Assembly (NCBI GenBank): GCA_031551255.1
Contig: JAVBNW010000063.1
Location: 1 to 58,944, forward strand
Reading direction: 5' to 3'
From: JAVBNW01 sp031551255
GTDB taxonomy: Bacteria; Bacillota; Clostridia; Christensenellales; UBA1750
DNA length: 58,944 nt
The position numbers were made by a program, and so were the translations under genes. The notes beneath the pieces are model-generated. The model saw only the letters and a list, made by a program, of their open reading frames with translations. It was not told where the DNA came from and searched no databases. This document shows, in pieces, positions 1 to 9,180 of the stretch. The number at the start of each line of letters is the position of its first letter. Within the stretch, counting starts at the first letter, position 1.

Positions 1-2
1 GC

Positions 3-1385
3 CTTGCAAAAATCCTCCGTCCGTACCAAATCCGAGGCTTCCAATGGGTGCAGGCGCTGTACCGGCTGAAAATGGGCGGGGTGCTGGCGGACGATATGGG
101 CCTTGGCAAGACGCTGCAGGTGCTCTCGCTCGTGGAGTGGGGCAGGCAAAGGGAGGGCGTGAAGCCCACGCTCGTCGTCGCGCCGACGACGCTTACGTAC
201 AATTGGCTTGAAGAAGTCGGCAAATTCACCCCGCATCTAAACGCCGTGGTGCTCGCCGGTACGGCGGCCGAGCGCCATGCGCAGGCTGCCGCCGCGGCGG
301 AGTGCGATTTGGTGATCATGTCCTATGCGCAGGCCCGGCGGGATGCCGAGGCCATGCAGGATATCGACTTTCGCTTCGTGGTGCTCGACGAGGCGCAGCA
401 CATCAAGAACGCGGCGACGGTGGGCGCAAACAGCGTCAAGCTGTTTCGCGCGCAGGCGCGCTTTGTGCTGACCGGCACGCCGATGGAAAACCACCCCGGC
501 GAGCTTTGGTCGCTGTTTGACTTTGTGCTGCCCGGCTATCTGGGCGAACAAGATGACTTTTTGCGCAGGTTTTCCGGCGAAGACGGCTCAGAACAGCTCA
601 GCCGCCGCATCCGGCCGTTTTTGATGCGCCGCTTAAAGCGCGATGTGCTCAGCGACCTGCCCGAGAAGCTCGAGCATCGCATCGCCGCGGAGCTTACGCC
701 CGCGCAGCGCGAGGTGTACCGCGCCACGCTCTCGCGCACCAGGGACGAGCTTGACGAAATGCTCAGAGAGAAGGGCGGGCTTGAACGATCCCGCTTTAAG
801 GTACTGGCGGCGATTACGCGCCTTCGCCAGATCTGCTGTCACCCCGCGCTGTACCTGCCGGGCTATACCGGGGGTTCGGGCAAGCTGGAACTGGTCATGG
901 AACTGGTGCGCGATGCGCTCGACGCCGGGCATCGTATCTTGCTGTTTTCACAATTTACTTCGATGCTCGCCCTTATCGAGGAAGAGCTGCGCAAGGCGGA
1001 TATCCCGTCGTTTTACTTGGACGGCAAGGTGCCCGCGCGGGATAGAATGGACATGGCTGCGCGCTTTAACGCGCTGGAGCGGCCGGTGTTTCTCATTTCC
1101 CTGCGTGCGGGCGGCACGGGGCTGAATCTCACCGCCGCCGATACCGTAATCCACTACGACCCTTGGTGGAACCCGGCGGTGGAGGATCAGGCGACCGACC
1201 GCGCGCACCGCATCGGCCAAGAAAAGGTGGTGCAGGTGATCAAACTCGTCGCTCGGGATACGATCGAGGAGAAGGTATTCGATTTGAAGGGAAAGAAAAA
1301 GGAGCTGATCGACCGCATCATCACCCCGGGCGAGGGCATGCCCACGCAGCTGTCGGCGAAGGAGATTTTATCGCTATTTGAATAG
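3..1385 (+). CDS. SNF2-family DNA helicase/ATPase, C-terminal part (5' end outside window)
   Basis: The reading frame is open from base 3, so the gene begins left of the window; about 460 C-terminal residues are visible. They cover both RecA-like lobes of an SNF2/Swi2 ATPase. The visible part opens with the LRPYQ-GF motif typical just before Walker A, then has DDMGLGKT (Walker A), a DEAQ box near base 387, LTGTPMEN (motif III region), a conserved FLMRRLK segment, and in the second lobe LRAGGTGLNLT and DRAHRIGQ (motifs V and VI, bases 1105-1220). Such proteins use ATP to translocate on duplex DNA. Bacterial members with this architecture often carry an N-terminal SWIM zinc finger, which would lie outside. 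The specific role is not evident. The stop is TAG at 1383. Confidence 0.93.
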   Translation, partial: LAKILRPYQIRGFQWVQALYRLKMGGVLADDMGLGKTLQVLSLVEWGRQREGVKPTLVVAPTTLTYNWLEEVGKFTPHLNAVVLAGTAAERHAQAAAAAECDLVIMSYAQARRDAEAMQDIDFRFVVLDEAQHIKNAATVGANSVKLFRAQARFVLTGTPMENHPGELWSLFDFVLPGYLGEQDDFLRRFSGEDGSEQLSRRIRPFLMRRLKRDVLSDLPEKLEHRIAAELTPAQREVYRATLSRTRDELDEMLREKGGLERSRFKVLAAITRLRQICCHPALYLPGYTGGSGKLELVMELVRDALDAGHRILLFSQFTSMLALIEEELRKADIPSFYLDGKVPARDRMDMAARFNALERPVFLISLRAGGTGLNLTAADTVIHYDPWWNPAVEDQATDRAHRIGQEKVVQVIKLVARDTIEEKVFDLKGKKKELIDRIITPGEGMPTQLSAKEILSLFE

Positions 1386-1479
1386 AACTTATTTTTAATT
1401 GCAAATAGAGCCTATTTTCGAGCGTATTATGTTATGGATATGGCACCTACAATGGCAATGTTGGGAAGCGTTATTTTTG

Positions 1480-1680
1480 ATGACAAAAAGCAAGCGTTTC
1501 GTCGTAAAGAAAGAAACATCCGTCAGCAAATCGTTCCGCCTTCCGGAGGATTTGCTGGATAGGATGAATAATCTCGCAGCAGAAAAGAATATATCGCTGA
1601 ACAAGCTCGTGGTGCTGTGCTGCGGGTTTGCGATGGATAACCTGGCCGAAGAACCGGAAAAAGCAAATGAACCGACGTGA
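1480..1680 (+). CDS. Small ribbon-helix-helix-like protein
   Basis: A 66-residue protein. The frame is open further upstream, but the ATG at 1480 gives a compact product preceded by a GGGAAG sequence at 1463. It has a basic N terminus, then a short beta-like stretch (SVSKSFRLPEDL) and two predicted helices with SLNKLVVLCCGFAMDNL. This is the Arc/CopG (ribbon-helix-helix) pattern, in which a beta strand contacts DNA as a dimer. Its end lies 13 bases before the radC start, so the two may be co-transcribed. It could be a small DNA-binding regulator; no toxin partner is seen beside it. The family call rests on pattern only. Confidence 0.55.
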   Translation: MTKSKRFVVKKETSVSKSFRLPEDLLDRMNNLAAEKNISLNKLVVLCCGFAMDNLAEEPEKANEPT

Positions 1681-1693
1681 CGGGGGGATAAGT

Positions 1694-2452
1694 ATGGCCA
1701 GCCGGAGCGAGGATCACGAGGGCCATAGGGAGCGCTTGCGCGAGCGCTACCTGAAGGAGGGGATCGACCACTTTCAGGATTATGAGGTGCTGGAGCTATT
1801 GCTCGCCGGTTTTTTGCCGCGCATCGACACCAAGCCGTTGGCCAAAGAGCTGCTTCGATATTTTGGCGCGCTGTACCGCGTGTTCGAAGCATCGCCGGAG
1901 GATCTTAAAAAGGTGAAGGGCATCGGCGATAAGACGGCGTTCGGCATCGCAATGCTGCCGCACTTGTTCCGTCGCTATTCGCTCGATCACTGGGGCAGGC
2001 GGCCCTCGCTGCTTATCAAGCACGAAATGGGAAAATATTGCATGAGCCTGTTCATCGGCGAGCGCTACGAAGCATCCAAGCTCATACTGCTCAATGCCCG
2101 CGGCGAGCTTTTGCATACCGAAGTAATTTCGCGCGGCACGATCGATCAGGTATCGATCTACGCGCGCAACATATCCGAGCTGGTGCTCAGGCACCAGGCC
2201 AAGAATGCGGCCATCGCCCACAACCACCCCTCCGGCACCGATCAGCCGTCTCAGACCGACCTTGAAGTGACGATCATCGTGCACGCCGCGCTGGATGCGA
2301 TCGACGTGGAGCTTATCGATCACATCATCGTCTTGGGCGACGACTATCTTTCCATCAGGGATTACATGGGTGAGTTTCGCGCCGGCCCGTTGAACATGGG
2401 CCGTTCCCCTTGGGTAGAGGATGACGACCTCGCGGCGGAAAAGGAAGTGTGA
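1694..2452 (+). CDS. radC: RadC-family JAB/JAMM domain protein
   Basis: A 252-residue protein of the RadC (UPF0758) family. An N-terminal helix-hairpin-helix-like region (VKGIGDKTAFGIA, about residues 72-84) is followed by a JAB1/MPN metallopeptidase fold with the HNHPSG motif and a downstream Asp (HxH...D zinc site). The ATG at 1694 was chosen because a GGGGGG ribosome binding site lies six to seven bases upstream; an upstream in-frame ATG at 1667 overlaps the previous gene and lacks such a site. RadC was once linked to DNA repair, but its biochemical role is unsettled. It follows the small ribbon-helix-helix gene and is closed by a strong hairpin at 2461-2495. Confidence 0.92.
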   Translation: MASRSEDHEGHRERLRERYLKEGIDHFQDYEVLELLLAGFLPRIDTKPLAKELLRYFGALYRVFEASPEDLKKVKGIGDKTAFGIAMLPHLFRRYSLDHWGRRPSLLIKHEMGKYCMSLFIGERYEASKLILLNARGELLHTEVISRGTIDQVSIYARNISELVLRHQAKNAAIAHNHPSGTDQPSQTDLEVTIIVHAALDAIDVELIDHIIVLGDDYLSIRDYMGEFRAGPLNMGRSPWVEDDDLAAEKEV

Positions 2453-2460
2453 AGCAGCAA

Positions 2461-2495
2461 AAGGGTCCGGCAGGCAACATGCCTGCCGGACCCTT
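2461..2495. terminator. Bidirectional rho-independent terminator between radC and nhaC
   Basis: A perfect 16-base stem (AAGGGTCCGGCAGGCA at 2461-2476 with its complement at 2480-2495) and a three-base loop. It is followed by TTCGTTTT on the plus strand and flanked by A-rich sequence that gives TTTTGC on the minus strand. It sits between convergent radC (+) and the antiporter gene (-) and should stop both. Confidence 0.9.
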
Positions 2496-2516
2496 TCGTT
2501 TTGCAAGGTTTTACGA

Positions 2517-4142
2517 CTACTTTGCCTGTGCCGCCTTGCCGCTTACGGTTTTGATGGCGAACAGCGCGCCCAACAGCAGCACGGCGGTAACCGCCAGCAC
2601 GATCGCCGCGTTTTGCACAAAGCCCGCCAGGATATAACCTAGGAACGACACCCCCGCCACCACCATCGCGTAGGGAATCTGCGTGGATACGTGCGCGATG
2701 TGGTTGCATTGCGCGCCCGTGGAGGCCATAATGGTGGTATCGGAAATCGGAGAGATATGATCGCCGCACACGGCTCCTGCCAGGCAGGCGGAGATTGTGA
2801 TCACCAAAAGGGTGTTCATTTCGGGGAAGATCGACAGCACGATCGGAATCAGGATGCCGAAGGTGCCCCAGGATGTGCCCGTCGCGAACGAAAGCCCCAG
2901 CGCGATCAGGAAAAGGATGGCCGGGAGAAAGTTTGAAACCCCTGCGTTGCCCTTGACGAGGTCGCCAACAAATTCTCCCGCGCCCAGCGCATCCCGGCAA
3001 AAGCCGCTGAGCGTCCATGCGAAAGTGAGGATTAAAATGGCGGGAACCATCTGCCGAAAGCCCTCGGGCAAGCTTTCCGCAAACTGGCGAAACGTGAGCA
3101 CCCTGCGCGGAACGTATAAAAGGAAGATTACAAACAGCGCGACCAGCGAGCCCAGCGCCAAGCCTACCGACGCGTCGCAGCCCGCAAACGCATCGATGAA
3201 CGGCACGCCGTCGAAGAAGCCTCCGGTGTAGATCATGCCCACGATACAGCTGATAATCAGCACGACCACGGGCACGACAAGATCGAACACGCGGCCCTTT
3301 TCGTTGACGGCTTCTTGCTCTTTACCGGCATATTCGTTGCCCACGCCGCCGAACAGATCGCCCTTTTCGGCGAGCTGTTCATGCCGCTTCATGGAACCAA
3401 AGTCAAAGCGCATGATGGACATCGCCACCACCATCACGATGGTGAGCAGCGCGTACAGGTTGAAGGGGATAGACTGCAAAAACACGGAAAACCCGTCGAT
3501 CGCCGAGCCCTCGGCCGAGGATGTCACAGCGGCCGCCCAGCTGGAGATCGGCGCAATGATGCAGATGGGCGCAGCGGTGGCATCGATGATATAGGCAAGC
3601 TTTGCGCGGGATATTTTGTTTTTATCCGTCACCGGCATCATCACGCTGCCGACCGTCAGGCAATTGAAGTAGTCGTCCACGAAGATCAAAGCGCCCAGCG
3701 CGAATGTGGACATAAGCGCGCCGCGCTTCGTGTGGATGCGCTTGCCGGCCCAACGGCCATATGCGGCCGAGCCGCCTGCCTTGTTCATCAGCGATACGAT
3801 GACGCCCAAAATCACTAAAAAGATCAGGATGCCGACGTTCCAGCTATCCCCGATTTTTTCCGTAAACATGGATACGATCGAGGTGGTCGCGAGCACGGGG
3901 TTGAAATTCGCGTAGAAAAACGCGCCGGCGACGATGCCGACGAACAGGGAGATGTAGACCTCTTTCGTGAGGAGCGCCAGCACAATGGCGACGATGGGGG
4001 GCACCAGAGACCAGAACGTCGCATACATGTTGCTTTGGTAACCATCCCCGGTCTCCGCGGCGAAGGCCGTTGCGGCCAACGCGAACAGAAGCACGGCGAC
4101 GGCGGCTATGGAAAACACAAGTTTTCGGGTCCGTTTAGGCAT
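2517..4142 (-). CDS. nhaC: NhaC-family Na+/H+ antiporter-like membrane transporter
   Basis: A 541-residue polytopic membrane protein. The ATG at 4142 is preceded by GGGGAG six bases away; an upstream start at 4181 is less likely. The first 25 residues form a basic-then-hydrophobic segment ending AxA, resembling a cleavable signal peptide, followed by about eleven further hydrophobic segments. The motif GDHISPISDTTIMAST near residue 459 is the signature of the NhaC antiporter family (PF03553). Members exchange Na+ for H+ or malate/lactate-type substrates across the cytoplasmic membrane; substrate cannot be fixed from sequence. A good sigma-A promoter lies about 100 bases upstream (4245-4273), and the gene ends at the bidirectional terminator. 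Confidence 0.88.
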   Translation of the reverse strand: MPKRTRKLVFSIAAVAVLLFALAATAFAAETGDGYQSNMYATFWSLVPPIVAIVLALLTKEVYISLFVGIVAGAFFYANFNPVLATTSIVSMFTEKIGDSWNVGILIFLVILGVIVSLMNKAGGSAAYGRWAGKRIHTKRGALMSTFALGALIFVDDYFNCLTVGSVMMPVTDKNKISRAKLAYIIDATAAPICIIAPISSWAAAVTSSAEGSAIDGFSVFLQSIPFNLYALLTIVMVVAMSIMRFDFGSMKRHEQLAEKGDLFGGVGNEYAGKEQEAVNEKGRVFDLVVPVVVLIISCIVGMIYTGGFFDGVPFIDAFAGCDASVGLALGSLVALFVIFLLYVPRRVLTFRQFAESLPEGFRQMVPAILILTFAWTLSGFCRDALGAGEFVGDLVKGNAGVSNFLPAILFLIALGLSFATGTSWGTFGILIPIVLSIFPEMNTLLVITISACLAGAVCGDHISPISDTTIMASTGAQCNHIAHVSTQIPYAMVVAGVSFLGYILAGFVQNAAIVLAVTAVLLLGALFAIKTVSGKAAQAK

Positions 4143-4244
4143 TGCGATCTCCCCTTCCGCGCCCGCATGAAAGGCTTTCAAGGCCGCTGCATATCCGGAA
4201 GCCCATCGACGATGCCAAGCCTTCCTTCGGCAAAAACTGACATG

Positions 4245-4273
4245 AATTTAACACGGCTCTCCGCTAAAGTCAA
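4245..4273 (-). promoter_or_regulatory. Sigma-A-type promoter for the nhaC-like gene
   Basis: On the minus strand: -35 TTGACT (4273-4268), a 17-base spacer, and -10 TAAATT (4250-4245). It lies about 100 bases upstream of the nhaC start, so the mRNA has a moderately long leader. No riboswitch fold was recognised in that leader. Confidence 0.65.
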
Positions 4274-4347
4274 CGGAAAACCGCATAATTCGGCAGTTTA
4301 TATCCGGACGGTTATGGAGGGGATGCATTTTGCGAAATACATAAGCG

Positions 4348-7263
4348 CTATGCCGACGGCTCCCTAACTCGCTGATCTGGCACGGCGTACCTGCGCGCGG
4401 CGGCGAACACTTCCGTTACGTCGATGGGTTTTGCGACATGTGCGTTCATGCCCGACGCAAGAGCGCGGTCGACATCCTCTTTATAGGCGTTGGCTGTCAT
4501 GGCGACGATCGGCACGCCTTCGGAATCCGGGCGCGCGAGCGCGCGGATCTTCCTTGTAGCCTCGTACCCGTCCATTTCGGGCATTTGGATGTCCATGAAA
4601 ATCAATTGGTAATGGTAGGCCGGCGATTGCTCAAAGAGCTCCACCGCCTGCCTGCCGTTTTCCGCCTCGTAGATCGTTACATTTGTCGGCGAGAGGATTT
4701 CGCGCAGGATCAGCCGGTTCACCTCGATATCTTCCACGATCAGAATGCGAAAACCGCGAAGATCCGGCGCGTCCGGCTCGCCCAGGAGATCTTCTTCGGC
4801 CATTTCGCCCTTTGTAAACGCGAGGGCAAAGCTAAAAGCCGTCCCCTTGCCCCACTCGCTTTGAACGCTGATATCGCCGCCCATCGTGTTGATGAGGTTC
4901 TTGCTGATGGAAAGGCCCAGGCCCGTTCCTCCAAAGCGCGCGGCAATCGTCGAGTCGCCCTGCTCAAAGGGTATGAACAGGTGCGACATCTGTTCCTCCG
5001 TCATGCCGATGCCACTGTCCCGCACGGCGAACCTTACCTCGATGTTTTCTCCGGTTTCTGAAAGGATCGCAGCTTCCAGCGAGATCTCGCCCTCGGCGCC
5101 CGTAAACTTTACCGCGTTGCCCAGCAGGTTGATCAGCACCTGGTTGAGCCGGAGCTTGTCGCCCATCACGACCTCGTGCGCGAATTCATCGATCCGAACT
5201 GCGAAGAAAACGCCTTTTTCCGCGCAGCGCGAAGAGACGATCGCCACAACCTCTCCCAAGGCTTGCGGCAGGTTGAACGACTCGCTGGCGATTTCGAGCT
5301 TTCCGGACTCTATTTTGGACATATCCAGCACGTCGTTGATGACCCCCAGCAGGTGGTGAGACGACGTGATGACCTGACCTATGGATGCGAGCACCTTAGG
5401 CGGATCTCCCATCGAAGCCTTGGCGATTTCGGACATGCCGATGATCGCGTTGAGTGGCGTGCGGATTTCGTGGCTCATCTTGGCCAGGAACGAGCTCTTG
5501 GCCTGCGAGGCTACCTGCGCCGCCGCCGTCTGAAGCTCCAGTTCATGCGTGCGGGTTTTTACGGTTTTTTCAAGGTTTTTGCGCAGCGCTCCGTTTCTTA
5601 TGAGAAACACGCACAGCATCACGAGAAAAGCCAGCAGCAACAGCGTAAAGCCGAAAAGCATGATGGAGCGCGTTCTTGCAATCTCCGCGGCATAGTCGAA
5701 CGTACGGTTTTCCCAGCGCGTTGCGATGATATCCGCCTTGGCAAAGGCCTGCGCCTTGTCGATGATCGAGCATAGAGCGGTTTGATCAAGGCCAAAACCG
5801 AGCTTGGGTTCGAGCGGGTGATTCAGCACGAGGTTCGCTTTATAGCCCGGGTTTTGGTAGTAGTGGGTTTGGCTCAGCAAGATGTTTTCGGATGTCATCA
5901 AAAGGTCGATTTCGCCGCTCGTGAGCGCGGCGAAGCCGTCGGTGTTGGTATCGAACGCGACGGGCTCGTTTCCGGGGAACCATGTAAGATACATATCCCT
6001 ATAGGCGCTGTCTTTGAGCACGCCCACCCTTTTGCTCAGCACTTGGTAGAGTTCCAGATCGGGATAGTCCGTCAGGGAGATGAACGCATAGTTCGTCGTG
6101 CAATAGGGGAGGGCGGACCACAGGAATTTGTCCGCGCGGGCGTCCGAATAGAGCAGTTCGGAAACCATGGCCGCCTCGCCTTGCGAAAGCAGCGAAAGGA
6201 TCTCCGCCCAGGAGGCGTCGGTATCGTTGGCCGGAGCAAACGCGAGCCCGGTGAGCGCGGTGATCTCATCCAGCATGTCCGGGACGATGCCCTCGAACCG
6301 CCCATCGGTTTCGTTGTAGAAGGATACCGGGTAGTTATCCGTATCAAAAGCGACGGGTATCGGGTTTGCGCCCGAGGAATGCCGATTAATATAACTTAAT
6401 TCTTCTCGCGTAAACATGCTAAACAGGCGGTGACGGCTGTAATCTTTTGCGCCCCGTGCGTAAAGGTCGGTAAGCTCGTTAAGCCCTCCCGCCGCCAGAT
6501 ATTTGTCGACCGCGGAGATTAGGGGCTTAAGTTCATCCTTTTGCGCCGTCAGCGAAACCGGAATGCAGATGAGGGGGAGGAATTCTTCCGATACGATGGA
6601 GGAATCGAAAAACGATTCGGAGACGCTTTCGTTGATGAATGCGTCGATGGAGCCGTTCGCGAGCTTTTCGGAGGCGGCGGCAAAGCTATCGACATAAAAG
6701 ACGTCAAAAGGGTTGCCGTACGCGGCGCGAAAGGGCTCCAGGTGAACCGAGCCCGTTAGAAAGCCCAGCTTCGGCGCTCTTTTCTTCGCGATAGTCGCGA
6801 TGTTGTCGGCGTCGGCCAGGGAAAACACATTCATGGAGCGCTCGGCGATGGGGGCCGTCATCGCGTAGATTTCGCGCCGCTGGGGCGTCGGAATCAGATC
6901 GCCGGAAAGGTCGATAGCGCCGTCGGCGAGTCCTCGTATGATATCGTCCCAATCGTAGAGCGAGGGCGTTATTTCGATGCCGAAAAGCGAGGAAAAAAGC
7001 GCGCAAACTCTCACGGTATACCCGGAAAGCCTACCGTTTTCATCGAGGAACGATTCGGTAGAGGAAAGCGCGCCGTATACGAGCGCGCGATCATGCGCCT
7101 TGAGCGCTTCAATACCCTCTATTTCTTCTTGCGTAATGCCGGGAATGTCGCGGTAGGTTAGAATGCTCGTCGAATCTTCCGGAGCCCTGCGCGCGCTGCA
7201 TCCGCACGCGCATGCCAAAAGGAGGAAGACTACAAGCGGCGACACAAGTTTTGCCATCTTCAT
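4348..7263 (-). CDS. Hybrid sensor histidine kinase with two solute-binding domains
   Basis: A 971-residue BvgS/EvgS-like protein. The start ATG at 7263 has AGAGG seven bases upstream. Order of parts: N-terminal lipoprotein-like or membrane signal (Cys-rich, LLLACACGC); two type-3 periplasmic-binding-protein-like domains (about 40-290 and 300-520) outside the cell; a membrane span (about 531-556); HisKA dimerisation domain with MSHEIRTPLN, phospho-acceptor His about 598; HATPase with GTGLGLSI; and a C-terminal receiver domain (about 838-960) with acceptor Asp about 891 in MDIQMPEMDG and the MTANA and KPID motifs. It probably senses a small extracellular solute. No DNA-binding output domain or separate response regulator is adjacent, so its target is unknown. 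Confidence 0.92.
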   Translation of the reverse strand: MKMAKLVSPLVVFLLLACACGCSARRAPEDSTSILTYRDIPGITQEEIEGIEALKAHDRALVYGALSSTESFLDENGRLSGYTVRVCALFSSLFGIEITPSLYDWDDIIRGLADGAIDLSGDLIPTPQRREIYAMTAPIAERSMNVFSLADADNIATIAKKRAPKLGFLTGSVHLEPFRAAYGNPFDVFYVDSFAAASEKLANGSIDAFINESVSESFFDSSIVSEEFLPLICIPVSLTAQKDELKPLISAVDKYLAAGGLNELTDLYARGAKDYSRHRLFSMFTREELSYINRHSSGANPIPVAFDTDNYPVSFYNETDGRFEGIVPDMLDEITALTGLAFAPANDTDASWAEILSLLSQGEAAMVSELLYSDARADKFLWSALPYCTTNYAFISLTDYPDLELYQVLSKRVGVLKDSAYRDMYLTWFPGNEPVAFDTNTDGFAALTSGEIDLLMTSENILLSQTHYYQNPGYKANLVLNHPLEPKLGFGLDQTALCSIIDKAQAFAKADIIATRWENRTFDYAAEIARTRSIMLFGFTLLLLAFLVMLCVFLIRNGALRKNLEKTVKTRTHELELQTAAAQVASQAKSSFLAKMSHEIRTPLNAIIGMSEIAKASMGDPPKVLASIGQVITSSHHLLGVINDVLDMSKIESGKLEIASESFNLPQALGEVVAIVSSRCAEKGVFFAVRIDEFAHEVVMGDKLRLNQVLINLLGNAVKFTGAEGEISLEAAILSETGENIEVRFAVRDSGIGMTEEQMSHLFIPFEQGDSTIAARFGGTGLGLSISKNLINTMGGDISVQSEWGKGTAFSFALAFTKGEMAEEDLLGEPDAPDLRGFRILIVEDIEVNRLILREILSPTNVTIYEAENGRQAVELFEQSPAYHYQLIFMDIQMPEMDGYEATRKIRALARPDSEGVPIVAMTANAYKEDVDRALASGMNAHVAKPIDVTEVFAAARRYAVPDQRVREPSA

Positions 7264-7353
7264 GCTGTAACCTCTGGTGATCTGCGTTGCGGAGCGCACA
7301 TTGCGGCGCATCTTCCAATATTGGCTACCCTTAAATCTTTTACATTAAAAAAC

Positions 7354-7362
7354 AGTATAGCA
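7354..7362 (-). promoter_or_regulatory. Extended -10 promoter for the hybrid kinase
   Basis: On the minus strand the sequence TGCTATACT (7362-7354) matches an extended -10 element. No good -35 is seen at the usual spacing. It lies about 90 bases upstream of the kinase start, and it diverges from the extended -10 at 7414-7422. Confidence 0.45.
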
Positions 7363-7413
7363 TATTTACTGGCAAAAGGCCCTGGGCGCGATGTTTGGGC
7401 GGTGTTGCTTCTA

Positions 7414-7422
7414 TGCTATAAT
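7414..7422 (+). promoter_or_regulatory. Extended -10 promoter for the broken acetyltransferase
   Basis: TGCTATAAT at 7414-7422 is a perfect extended -10. The -35 region at the proper distance (TTTGGG, 7394) is poor. The transcript would begin only a few bases ahead of the GGAGGGG ribosome binding site at 7431. Confidence 0.55.
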
Positions 7423-7443
7423 CCTGTTATGGAGGGGATGGGC

Positions 7444-8091
7444 ATGAAAGTGGGACCTGACCCGGACAGCGTATATCCCAACCCGGCGATTCCGTCGGTG
7501 TGTTTCGTTAAAAATACCATAACAAGGCCGAACATTCTCGTGGGGGATTACACTTACTATTCCGACCCGGAAGGCGCGCAAAGGTTCGAGGAGCGCGTGA
7601 CGCACCACTAGGACGTTCACGGCGACAGGCGGCTCCTCGGCAAGTTTTGCGCGATCGCCCGGGGCATAGAATTCGTGATGAACGGCGCAAACCACCGCAT
7701 GAATTCCGCCACGACGTATCCATTTAACATCATGGGCGGGGGGTGGGAGGCATATGCCCCCGCGCTTGGCGATTTGCCGTTTAAGGGAGATACCGTAGTG
7801 GGAAACGACGTGTGGATTGGGCAGGATGCGACGATTCTGCCCGGCGTGCATATCGGCGACGGGGCCATCATCGCCGCGCGCGCGGTGGTGGCGAAGGATG
7901 TGCCCGCCTACGCCATTGCGGGCGGGAACCCCGCGCGAATCCTACGCATGCGCTTTGACGAGAAAACCGTCGCCCTTTTGCTAAAACTCAAATGGTGGGA
8001 TTTTTCGCCGGACAAGCTTGCGGCCAGCCTTCCTGCGCTGTGCAGTTCGGACTTTGGAGAGCTTGTCAAGCTTGCGCAGTCCGAGGGGTAA
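7444..8091 (+). pseudogene. Vat/CatB-type hexapeptide acetyltransferase interrupted by an in-frame TAG
   Basis: The 216-codon frame 7444-8091 encodes a left-handed beta-helix (hexapeptide-repeat) acetyltransferase of the Vat/CatB xenobiotic type, which acetylates streptogramin A or chloramphenicol-like hydroxyls with acetyl-CoA. Family motifs are clear: RPNILVGDYTYYSDP, FCAIARGIEFVMNGANHRM, YPFNIMGGGWE, GNDVWIG and GGNPARILR. A TAG at 7609-7611 interrupts the frame directly after VTHH, where relatives usually have Tyr (HHYDF); the same frame continues on the other side, so this is one substitution with no shift. Start ATG 7444 has GGAGGGG seven bases upstream and an extended -10. Readthrough or suppression cannot be excluded, but TAG is an ordinary stop elsewhere here, so loss of function is likelier. 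Confidence 0.8.
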
Positions 8092-8112
8092 AGCCGCCGT
8101 TTCCAGCGCGTT

Positions 8113-9180
8113 TTAGAGCGGAGCGCCCTGATCGGCGGGCTTCCAGAAGGCCGCGTGCCGCGCGAGCGCGTTTTCCACTTCGCCCACGGCATCGTCGGGC
8201 AAGGGAAAATACGGTACCGCTCGGGCATTGGCCCTATTCTTGCCGGAAAAACCCCAAGTGCCCTCGATTCTTCCCCGCAGAATAAGCCAGTGGCTCGTAT
8301 CCGGCGGGAACGCATCCGGCTCGCGCTCGGGCGCAAGGGCGGAGCGATCCTTGTAGCCCATGCCGTATTCGTCGTAATCCGGCAGAAGAAATGTACCGCG
8401 GTCCGCAGCGGGCGTCGCTGGGGGGCATTGTGGAAATATCCACTCCGACGCGCCCTCTTTTTCCCGCGCGAACTGTGCGCCGAGCATTGCCGCGCCCCGG
8501 CGCGCGTCCCCGAGCGAAAGCCCCGACCAATACGCAAAATCGCGCGCGGTGGCCGGGCCTCGGCTCAAGAAATAGCGTTCCGCCAGCATACCCAGCATGT
8601 CATCTTGGCTGGGAACAGGGGTGGCGGGGCATCTTTCCTCGAGCAGCGCATAGGTAAATTGCTTGCCCGCGCGTCCCGCGCTGACCACCGCGCCCTCCAA
8701 TTCCATGTGCATCATTAGATACGCGAGGCGCTGCCCGGCCGCCCGGATACCCACGCACGAGAGAACCTGCGCCAATTCATTTCTTGAAAGGGCTATGCCG
8801 CCCGATAGCGCGGCTTCGATGGCCTTGCGGGCCGCACAAAGTGTTTGCTCATCCAGCCCCTGGTTGCGGTAGATGGATGCGTTTTGGCGATGCACGTGAG
8901 GGGCCGTTAGCTTAAGTAGCCACCGGATGTCCTGCGGCGAAACGAAATGCCACGTCGGGCGCAGCAGATGCGTGCGCAGAATATGCCCGGCCTGGAACGC
9001 CCGCTCGACGTCCGCATCCTTAGCCGACGCCATTCTAAGCCCGACCGCCCACTTCGCCATCGCATATTCCTGGGCTTGCATCGCGCCAAGGTGGTGGACG
9101 ACATCGGCGGGTTCTTTAAAAAAACCGCCGGAAAGCCTTTGATTCGCCAGGCGCGTTGCACGGATTTCGGATGCGTGCGT
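8113..9180 (-). CDS. Winged-helix DNA-binding protein, AlkZ/YcaQ-like (HTH_42)
   Basis: Resembles the winged-helix HTH_42 superfamily that contains the interstrand-crosslink DNA glycosylase AlkZ/YcaQ. A QAQ sequence (start of the MQAQEYAMAKW segment) matches the QxQ catalytic motif reported for AlkZ-like proteins; LRPTWHFV and LLPDYDEY are further family-like stretches. The only ordinary start in frame is ATG 9081 (322 residues), but conserved-looking sequence continues upstream (SEIRATRLANQRLSGGFF), and a strong AAGGGGG site at 9192-9198 points to an ACG at 9180, giving 355 residues, the usual size. Either ACG is used weakly or the original ATG was lost. DNA repair or antibiotic-linked DNA protection are plausible roles; neither is shown. 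Confidence 0.75.
   Translation of the reverse strand, partial: THASEIRATRLANQRLSGGFFKEPADVVHHLGAMQAQEYAMAKWAVGLRMASAKDADVERAFQAGHILRTHLLRPTWHFVSPQDIRWLLKLTAPHVHRQNASIYRNQGLDEQTLCAARKAIEAALSGGIALSRNELAQVLSCVGIRAAGQRLAYLMMHMELEGAVVSAGRAGKQFTYALLEERCPATPVPSQDDMLGMLAERYFLSRGPATARDFAYWSGLSLGDARRGAAMLGAQFAREKEGASEWIFPQCPPATPAADRGTFLLPDYDEYGMGYKDRSALAPEREPDAFPPDTSHWLILRGRIEGTWGFSGKNRANARAVPYFPLPDDAVGEVENALARHAAFWKPADQGAPL

Noticed and set aside
1..2500. SNF2 helicase, ribbon-helix-helix protein and RadC as a defence island
   Set aside because: No nuclease, methylase or other defence gene lies alongside; all occur widely as housekeeping genes.
7600..7620. Recoding of TAG (for example as pyrrolysine) in the acetyltransferase
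   Set aside because: TAG is used as an ordinary stop here (for example at 1383), and no PylS or CUA-tRNA is visible, so a nonsense mutation is simpler.
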